Positions 44,759 to 51,610 of a stretch of DNA of 64,000 nt are shown one piece after another. The first letter of the stretch is position 1. Every line of letters begins with the position of its first letter. Both the position numbers and the translations under genes were made by a program. The notes below the pieces were generated by a model. It did not search any database and was not told the origin of the DNA. It saw nothing but the letters and a program-made list of their open reading frames with translations. The DNA comes from Parvicella sp964387945 (GTDB lineage Bacteria > Bacteroidota > Bacteroidia > Flavobacteriales_D > Parvicellaceae), in contig CAYLYX010000001.1 of NCBI GenBank assembly GCA_964387945.1, positions 1 to 64,000 of the forward strand, given 5' to 3'.

Positions 44759-46260
44759 GGTGGATATTCATAGCATTATTGGTGAGCGCTGTTTCTGGCG
44801 TAAGTGCTCAATCGTGGATCACTGGGATGACTTTTGATTATAGTTTTGACAATCAAAAGTGGGACTCCACTGCGCAGCACAACATCGTTTTAGACTTTCC
44901 TTCGTTGAGTTACGATGAGACATTTCAAGTCAAATTGAGTAACATCTCAAGCCTCTCTACCTTTGGTGGTTTTAAGAACCACTTCTATATTCAAAAAAAC
45001 ATTGTAGTCGCAGATTTTTCGATTGGCGTAAGTCAATATGACTACCAGTTTGATCTTTCAAAAAAAGCAGGTTCAAGTCCATTGGATTCAGAGCCGTTTG
45101 CCTCAGGTAGAAGTGACAGTCTCGTATGGGAAAAATATCAAGACAATTATGAGCGCATTGACCTTTCTGCCATTTACCCTTCCATACGACTTCATTTAGG
45201 GTATCAGCGAGAATTGTTTAACTACAAGAATTTGGCGTTTTATGCAGATGCAGGCTTTTTTATTGAGCGAAGATTCTCCTTGTTCCAAGACCCTAACAAA
45301 GTTATTTTCTCAGATAATGATACCATTCTTGGTCATTTTGGAAGTGCTTTAAATCATCGTCTGATCATTCCATCTGCCTATGCTGGATTGACGATCAGAA
45401 TGGGTTCAAATGCGCTGAGCTGTAGACTCGGAACCAAGCTAGGACCTGTCACGAGAAATATAGCTTCACTACAAGTGAACGAAAGCTATCTTCAGGTCGC
45501 CTACTCGAAGCTCTTCAGAGAAACTCATCTTGGAAGAGAGCAAGTGATCTATGATGAATACCAACATCTTTCTCAAACCCGTGCCTCTGAGTATCGACAG
45601 GGTGATAAATTCTCTTATTTGCAGCTGAACATTGCGCACGAGGAGAGAGGAACCTATGCCAATGAAACTCCAGTAACGGCTTGGTTTCTAGAAGACGCTG
45701 ACTCCATCGAAGTATCTACTGAGGGCTATTACGTACAGCCCAATGCAGGCTTCGACTTGATGTTTAACACCTTTTTTACGCATCGTTGGATGATGGGATT
45801 AGGCGTCAGCCTTTATGAAGAGAATTACACTTCATATGGCACAGTGACGAGAGATGATCAAGTAACACCTTTTGGAGATGAGGTCTTGCGAAGTGCTCCA
45901 GATAACTCTTACCAAGAATATTGGTCAAAAACGAAGGCTGCTGTAGGTATCAACTCTGCGTTATATCTATCTAAAAGAACGCTAAAGATTGATCCTTACG
46001 TAAAAGGGATGGCAAGTATGATAATGGATTATGACGTCCCTACGTTCTTAAAAGATCAGCCAGGGTGGCGAACTACCTCCTTCTTCCCTATTTTTAAAGT
46101 GGGTGCTGGGGTTGATTTTAGACTTCGAATCAAGAGTTCCAAGTTCTTTGTTTTAGGAGTAGGTGCAGACTACAATATCAATCCGCACGTTAATTACATC
46201 CAGTACTTTGCAAAGGTGGGTTACTATCGTAAAAAGAAGCTAAAAAATCAACAATACTGA
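44746..46260 (+). CDS. exported beta-barrel-like hypothetical protein coupled to the caspase gene
   Basis: 504 residues, signal peptide MEKVRWIFIALLVSAVSGVSAQ. The mature part alternates hydrophobic/polar residues with aromatic-rich turns (LHLGYQRELFNYKNLAFYADAGFF; FKVGAGVDFRLRIKSSKFFVLGVGADYNI), suggesting an outer-membrane barrel, but I recognise no family. Its start lies inside the caspase gene, so it should be translated with it, hinting that it presents, restrains or transports the protease. Adjacent, convergent gene on the other strand begins at the next base. Confidence 0.72.
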   Translation: MEKVRWIFIALLVSAVSGVSAQSWITGMTFDYSFDNQKWDSTAQHNIVLDFPSLSYDETFQVKLSNISSLSTFGGFKNHFYIQKNIVVADFSIGVSQYDYQFDLSKKAGSSPLDSEPFASGRSDSLVWEKYQDNYERIDLSAIYPSIRLHLGYQRELFNYKNLAFYADAGFFIERRFSLFQDPNKVIFSDNDTILGHFGSALNHRLIIPSAYAGLTIRMGSNALSCRLGTKLGPVTRNIASLQVNESYLQVAYSKLFRETHLGREQVIYDEYQHLSQTRASEYRQGDKFSYLQLNIAHEERGTYANETPVTAWFLEDADSIEVSTEGYYVQPNAGFDLMFNTFFTHRWMMGLGVSLYEENYTSYGTVTRDDQVTPFGDEVLRSAPDNSYQEYWSKTKAAVGINSALYLSKRTLKIDPYVKGMASMIMDYDVPTFLKDQPGWRTTSFFPIFKVGAGVDFRLRIKSSKFFVLGVGADYNINPHVNYIQYFAKVGYYRKKKLKNQQY

Positions 46261-47166
46261 TTAAAACTTGTAGCAAACTACGGAACAAGTAACTTTTTTC
46301 TTCTTCTTTTTCTTCAGCAACTTTTTGATCCCTTCAGTTTTAGCTGCAATTTTAGCAAAAATGGAAACGTGTTGCTTATACCCATAACCTCTGTGCTTTT
46401 TCGTCTTCTTCGTTTTAACTTTTGCCACCTTTTTAGAAGTTGTAGACTTACCCGATGACTTCAAACTCACCTCTGGCATTTTTACTGAAAGATTTAAGTT
46501 GACTTGCTTATCTTCCTTAACTCTTGGCTCCTTAACTTTTTCCTCTTTACCGTTTGACGTATTCTTAGCTTGTTGATTCCTATTCATGTCAATTGAAAAA
46601 TCCACATTTGCGTTGATCTGCGGAACATTTACATTGATGTTTGGATTCACATTTATTGACAATTGATTATCCACGTTATCAATAACCATCTGCTGCTGAA
46701 TGGGTTCGTCATTCAATTCTACTTCAACCTTTCGTGGTACTACATTATCCAGTTCAATTGATTGCTCAACCACTTGAGGAACTTCGTAGTTATTTCCTCG
46801 AGAAACTGGCTCAATGATGGTATTCCCTCCTCTGCTGCTTACATTACTAAGCGTCTGAACATCCTCATTTGCCATGTTGATGTTCACGTTTCTATTGACA
46901 TTTCTATTGATAGCGTTAGCCTGCTCATTTTGTTTATTGAAGTTATAATTTCCATTTGACACCTGTACGTTGGTTTGAACCACATTGTTAACCAAAACAT
47001 TACCGCTAAACGTGTTGTTTATGTTGGTGTTGTTCACAGGATTACTAGTGCTTTGCTGCATGTTGATATAGACGGATTGATTCCCTCCTCCTCTGCCTCC
47101 ACGCTGTTGTGCAATGAAAGTTCCTGTAGTTAAGATCAGTGCGATTAAAATACTAGCTTTTTTCAT
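46261..47166 (-). CDS. exported Asn/Gln/Val-rich low-complexity protein with poly-Lys C-terminus
   Basis: 301 residues from ATG 47166 (MKKASILIALILTTGTFIAQ signal peptide), start at 47196 rejected. The first half is extraordinarily rich in Asn, Gln and Val, with alternating V-N-V-N-I tracts (NINNTFSGNVLVNNVVQTN; NVNPNINVNVPQINANVDF). The second half is basic, rising to KKLLKKKKKKKV near the end, and finishes with two cysteines (CSVVCYKF). I recognise no family; a fibre-forming or polyanion-binding surface protein is a guess from composition. It converges with the barrel gene with no gap. Confidence 0.68.
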   Translation of the reverse strand: MKKASILIALILTTGTFIAQQRGGRGGGNQSVYINMQQSTSNPVNNTNINNTFSGNVLVNNVVQTNVQVSNGNYNFNKQNEQANAINRNVNRNVNINMANEDVQTLSNVSSRGGNTIIEPVSRGNNYEVPQVVEQSIELDNVVPRKVEVELNDEPIQQQMVIDNVDNQLSINVNPNINVNVPQINANVDFSIDMNRNQQAKNTSNGKEEKVKEPRVKEDKQVNLNLSVKMPEVSLKSSGKSTTSKKVAKVKTKKTKKHRGYGYKQHVSIFAKIAAKTEGIKKLLKKKKKKKVTCSVVCYKF

Positions 47167-47322
47167 GTCGTGTCGTTTAATGTTCGATACAAACATCCCT
47201 CAAAAAAAATTCAAAAAAAATATAGACTTAGTGAATGTACCGTTTCAATGAGTGAACGAACACCCTGAAACTGTAAACCAGTAAAAAACAGCCCAAAACC
47301 CTTGTATTTCAAGAGATAGCGA

Positions 47323-47354
47323 TTTTGACAAACCAATTTTTGGACTTAGATTTG
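47323..47354 (+). promoter_or_regulatory. promoter TTTTG-N19-TAGATTTG of the TPR kinase gene
   Basis: TTTTG at 47323-47327, perfect TAGATTTG at 47347-47354, spacing 19. The ATG at 47369 follows by 14 bases; an out-of-frame ATG at 47361 is not used. Confidence 0.6.
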
Positions 47355-47368
47355 TAGTAGATGAAAAT

Positions 47369-49363
47369 ATGAAACGACTTTACGTCATATTATTTTTGGT
47401 CTTACTGGCATTTCCTATTCAGGAAATAGTATCTCAGCAGGACAGTACCTATAAGGCTATTGAAAAATTGCCAGACTCGGACGAGAAGATTTTTGCTTGG
47501 ATCAACGCAGCCAATAAAATCTCACAAACGAATCCTTCTCTAGCCGTAGATTATATCGAGGAAGGGCTAAAACTTTCATTAGACTTAGACAATGTGAGGG
47601 GAGAAGCTTATTGCTACAACTCTTTGGGAGGTCTTCAATTCACATTGGGAAAGTTTAAAAAATCTGTCAAGTACTACAAAAACGCACTCACGCTTTTTGA
47701 AGGATTTGAAGATTCAGAGATTGGATACTATTCTTCGGTCAAGAACATTGGCGCCTCCTATGAAAAGCTGGAGGAATATGAAACCGCTCTTTCTTACTAC
47801 AACAAGTTTCTCAAGCTTGCCAAAAAGAAAAAAAACGAAGACGATATCGTTTTCGCCACCAATGGATTAGCGAGATGTAATCAAGCCCTAGAGAATTACG
47901 ATGACTCTGAAGTTTACTACCAGCAAGCCTATTCTTTTGAGCAACAAAGAAACAATACAGAAGGGCTAATCAATGCGTCTAACAACCTTGGGAACTTCTA
48001 TGAAACAGTTAACGATTCAGTAAGTGCATTCAGTTATTATGACACTTCCTTGGCAGTAGCTCGAAACGCCACAGTTTGTTGCAATGGAACACAAACTACC
48101 ATTGTTGCAAAAGACGTTCAAGACCTTGCAGTGCAAACCACCAACACGTACTTTCTGAACGCAGACAATTATTATGGTAATCGGGGTATGGTGGACCAAC
48201 AAATAGAAGTCAATAAACAAGCTGCAGTCTACAATGAGGTAAACGATAATCCTAAAGAGGTGAATAAAGCCAACTTAAAGTTAGGAAAGTTGAACCTTCA
48301 AAAAAAGAACAACAAGGAAGCTATTGAGTACCTCAGAAACTCCATTGACCTCTCGGAAGAATTGGGAGAATTGGAGGCAAAAGAAGAAGCACTCCAAGCG
48401 ATTACGGAGGCCTATAAAGAAGAAGGTGATTACGAGCAAGCTTTGCTTGCCTATCAGCAGTTGGTAAAGCTTCAGGACTCTATTCAAAAAGAAAAAAACA
48501 AACAAGCTTTGCTCGCCAGTAATCTTTCGTTGGAATTGGAGCAGAAAGATGACCAAATTGAACTCATGCTCGAAAACGATGCATTAAAGGAAGAAGCCTA
48601 TGCGCTAGATATCGAAAAACGCGAAGCTGAAAACCAAAACAAACTGTACATCATTTATGCCCTGATCGGTATACTTTTGATTATGACAGCTGCTGCGGTA
48701 TTGATTGTTAGGAGCAATCAGGAGCGAGCGAAAACGAACATGCTACTTGAGTTAAAATCGCTACGAACACAAATGAACCCGCACTTCATCTTCAACAGTC
48801 TGAATTCTGTCAATAGTTTCATTTCTAAGAATGACGACCGAAGTGCGAATAAGTACCTTTCTCGTTTTAGTCAGTTGATGCGGCTCGTCTTGGAAAACTC
48901 TAAGCACGATTTTGTTCCACTAGAGAGCGAATTGAAGGTCATTGGACTGTACATGGAGTTGGAACACTTGCGCTTTCAAGATAAATTTGATTACGAGTTG
49001 AACATTGAGTCTTCCATTCAGGTGGATAACATCGAAATCCCTCCGATGTTGATTCAACCTTACATTGAAAATGCCGTATGGCATGGGCTTAGGTACCTAG
49101 AAGCTAAAGGTCACTTGACCGTAGATGTGAAGCAGACCAACGAAATGCTTACCTGGACCATTACAGACAACGGCATTGGCCGAAAAGCGAGTGCTGAAAT
49201 GAAAACCAAGAATCAAAAATTAGGAACATCAACAGGAATGAAAAACATCGAACAGCGTTTAGATATTCTAAACAAAATGCACGCTACGAAGATGAAAACC
49301 TCAATCACTGATCTTCCAGAAGGAGGTACACGAGTCGTGCTAGAAATTCCAATTAAGCAGTAA
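47369..49363 (+). CDS. TPR-sensor histidine kinase (LytS/YehU-type) without adjacent regulator
   Basis: 664 residues: signal peptide (MKRLYVILFLVLLAFPIQEIVS), tetratricopeptide repeats (about 25-390) in the periplasm, coiled coil, one membrane helix (LYIIYALIGILLIMTAAAVLIV), then the cytoplasmic kinase: QMNPHFIFNSLNSVNSFI with the phosphorylated His H472, and an ATPase part with IENAVWHGL (N box), TDNGIG and the GTSTGMKNI loop. These kinases usually act on LytTR response regulators encoded beside them; here the neighbours are unrelated, so the partner is elsewhere. Confidence 0.9.
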   Translation: MKRLYVILFLVLLAFPIQEIVSQQDSTYKAIEKLPDSDEKIFAWINAANKISQTNPSLAVDYIEEGLKLSLDLDNVRGEAYCYNSLGGLQFTLGKFKKSVKYYKNALTLFEGFEDSEIGYYSSVKNIGASYEKLEEYETALSYYNKFLKLAKKKKNEDDIVFATNGLARCNQALENYDDSEVYYQQAYSFEQQRNNTEGLINASNNLGNFYETVNDSVSAFSYYDTSLAVARNATVCCNGTQTTIVAKDVQDLAVQTTNTYFLNADNYYGNRGMVDQQIEVNKQAAVYNEVNDNPKEVNKANLKLGKLNLQKKNNKEAIEYLRNSIDLSEELGELEAKEEALQAITEAYKEEGDYEQALLAYQQLVKLQDSIQKEKNKQALLASNLSLELEQKDDQIELMLENDALKEEAYALDIEKREAENQNKLYIIYALIGILLIMTAAAVLIVRSNQERAKTNMLLELKSLRTQMNPHFIFNSLNSVNSFISKNDDRSANKYLSRFSQLMRLVLENSKHDFVPLESELKVIGLYMELEHLRFQDKFDYELNIESSIQVDNIEIPPMLIQPYIENAVWHGLRYLEAKGHLTVDVKQTNEMLTWTITDNGIGRKASAEMKTKNQKLGTSTGMKNIEQRLDILNKMHATKMKTSITDLPEGGTRVVLEIPIKQ

Positions 49364-50006
49364 TTTGCTGAATGCGATGATTGTAAAGTCGCTCTTCGGA
49401 TTTCCTGATCTCTTCGTCTGCCGTTAACCCATTTTCTGAAGCAATAATTTGATCGTCCGTCAAACCATAAAAAGCGCCTCCCTCAACGGTTTGCACCACT
49501 CCGTTCACCACATCATACAGTAAGGTATTAGCTGTAATACTCGTACTTGGTTGATCATTCCAATAAAAATGTAAGCTATAAACAGGCTGATTCATATCAT
49601 TTCCCATTTGATGAATCAAACGGTTTGAAATAGTTATAAGCTCACCTGAGTTGAGTTTACCTTCGCCTAACAAAGACAAGTGCCGATCGACAACTTGATA
49701 ACTGCGATGTGTCAGCTCTCCAAACACCTGAACGGCTCCCCAAGAGGCATCTCCATGGTTGTGAATCATAGAAAAATCACCAGGCAACCAAGTGACCACC
49801 ATCAATTCGAAGCATTCGCCCAAAGCCACTATATTTCTTCCATAACTGTCCTCGGGGCCGTGCTCTAAGTCGGACCAGAAAGCTAAATCAGCCCCCTCAA
49901 TTTCAGCCTGATTGAAGAGTTCAAACACCTTCATTTTATCGAGAACTGACATCTTCTCCAATGCCTCAGTGAGCATTTTGACCTTTTGGATAATTGGTTT
50001 TTTCAT
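49353..50006 (-). CDS. cysteine-dioxygenase-family cupin
   Basis: 217 residues. Cupin iron ligands H82 and H84 in IHNHGDASWGAVQVFGE and H132 in LIHQMGN match the cysteine dioxygenase spacing, so it may oxidise cysteine (or a related thiol) to the sulfinate. A TACCTTTG box eight bases ahead of the ATG (50014-50021) supports the start. The 3' end overlaps the convergent kinase gene by 11 bases. A related thiol dioxygenase (for example a 3-mercaptopropionate type) cannot be excluded. Confidence 0.8.
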   Translation of the reverse strand: MKKPIIQKVKMLTEALEKMSVLDKMKVFELFNQAEIEGADLAFWSDLEHGPEDSYGRNIVALGECFELMVVTWLPGDFSMIHNHGDASWGAVQVFGELTHRSYQVVDRHLSLLGEGKLNSGELITISNRLIHQMGNDMNQPVYSLHFYWNDQPSTSITANTLLYDVVNGVVQTVEGGAFYGLTDDQIIASENGLTADEEIRKSEERLYNHRIQQITA

Positions 50007-50013
50007 GAAATGC

Positions 50014-50021
50014 CAAAGGTA
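50014..50021 (-). promoter_or_regulatory. -7 box TACCTTTG of the cysteine dioxygenase gene
   Basis: Perfect TAnnTTTG on the minus strand, eight bases ahead of the ATG at 50006. Confidence 0.4.
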
Positions 50022-50063
50022 GGAATTACTTATCTTTAACCCATTAAACCGATACGATATAAC

Positions 50064-51572
50064 ATGAAAATGCCCAAATTGCCCCTAATTCTCCTAGCTA
50101 TTCCTTTCGCGCTATTTATCACTTCTTGCGAAGATGATGAATCAACGGATTCTACTTCAAACAATGACTCGACCTCTCCAGCGCAGGATTCTACTCTCAC
50201 CGAGGACACGCTGATCTCTGAAAAAACCAACTACACTGATGGAATCACGATCACCGCTATGGTAGATGGTCCGGATGAAGACTTTTTTATTGAAAATTAC
50301 AATGGGTTCGATCAGGAATCCATCCTCAATTTTAATGTATTGGATATCATACCTTACATCTACGGATCGGATGATTCATCAGTAGTCTACCCGTCTATGA
50401 AGGTCATTGCGCGAGACAACTTTCAGTTAACCTACGCAGGACTTGCTGAATACACTGGATCAATCAACCTCTTTTACGATGGGTTTAAGCAACATCTCGC
50501 CACTAGTTTTTCGGTAAAGAATGGAATGCCAGAAGGAAATTGCACCCTTTATGATACCGATGGAACAGTCTACATTGAACGTGTGTACAAAAACGGAGAG
50601 TGGCAATATTCGGGTAGAGAGCCCTACGCTGTAGATTGGTCGTTCGATCAGGTTACAGCTAGTTTGCTAATCAATGATACTGAAAATGGCATCCGCAGCG
50701 ATTCATTGGTAGAGATCATGCCTTCCTTTCTGGATAAGGAATACGTATGGTTAGACCAAATGATTGAAAAGGCAACTTTCAACAGTGCTTTTCAAATCAA
50801 CGGGAGTCCGTTCACCGGTAAGCTAATGGCTTATCAACACCCAACGTATTATGATGCCTTTCCGAAATTTGAACTCAATTTTGTAGACGGATATTTGCAC
50901 GGAGACATTAAGATTTACAACTGGTGGGGTTCGTTGGAGCTACATGAACGCTTCGAGCATGGCATCTTTGCAGAAGAGATTTTCAAGATGGACGAATCCA
51001 TGATGGACGGTGTGGCAAAGCCTATCATCTATCTCTACCCAGAGGAAGAAACTGAAGTAACGGTCAACCTCGACTTTGAGGGACATCTTACCCATACCTA
51101 CCCAAAATATCATAACGGCTGGAAAGTTACTGCTTCTCCCGATGGCACTTTGATGGATGAAAATGGGAAAGAATACTACGCGCTGTACTGGGAAGGACAA
51201 GAAGCAACTCCTTTGACCATTCCCAATGGAACGGTAATTAAAGGAAGTGAAACGATTGCATTTCTGGAAGAAGAACTGCCCAAAATGGGACTCAACACGC
51301 GAGAAACCAATGAGTTTATCATTTTCTGGATGCCCTATTTGGAGGATAACCCGTACAACTTGATTCATTTTGCAAGTGACACCTATACTGACCTGGCAGC
51401 TTTGAACATCTCACCCACTCCCGAAACCCTAATTCGGGTGATGATGGTGTTCCAGCCATTGGAGAGTAAAGTGGATGTCCAAGCGCAAAACCTTTCAGAA
51501 CTTTATAAAGAACGAAAAGGTTTTACGGTTGTTGAGTGGGGAGGGAGACAATTGTCTAATTTGAAAATGTAA
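50064..51572 (+). CDS. hypothetical lipoprotein with YwqK-like N-half and conserved IYLYPEE domain
   Basis: 502 residues, lipobox ITSC, then a Ser/Thr/Asp-rich linker (DDESTDSTSNNDSTSPAQDS). The middle has 'GxSxxxxNGMPEGxxxLYxxDGTxxxE' units like YwqK/MORN-type antitoxin repeats (FSVKNGMPEGNCTLYDTDGT). The C-terminal ~170 residues start with KPIIYLYPEEETEVTVNLDF and include MGLNTRETNEFIIFWMP and a closing IRVMMVF, a conserved unit I have seen in bacterial and eukaryotic hypothetical proteins. Likely outer-membrane anchored; function unknown. Stands alone. Confidence 0.76.
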   Translation: MKMPKLPLILLAIPFALFITSCEDDESTDSTSNNDSTSPAQDSTLTEDTLISEKTNYTDGITITAMVDGPDEDFFIENYNGFDQESILNFNVLDIIPYIYGSDDSSVVYPSMKVIARDNFQLTYAGLAEYTGSINLFYDGFKQHLATSFSVKNGMPEGNCTLYDTDGTVYIERVYKNGEWQYSGREPYAVDWSFDQVTASLLINDTENGIRSDSLVEIMPSFLDKEYVWLDQMIEKATFNSAFQINGSPFTGKLMAYQHPTYYDAFPKFELNFVDGYLHGDIKIYNWWGSLELHERFEHGIFAEEIFKMDESMMDGVAKPIIYLYPEEETEVTVNLDFEGHLTHTYPKYHNGWKVTASPDGTLMDENGKEYYALYWEGQEATPLTIPNGTVIKGSETIAFLEEELPKMGLNTRETNEFIIFWMPYLEDNPYNLIHFASDTYTDLAALNISPTPETLIRVMMVFQPLESKVDVQAQNLSELYKERKGFTVVEWGGRQLSNLKM

Positions 51573-51610
51573 TAATTTGACAATTGCTAAATGTGTCTAA
51601 TTAACCGAGT

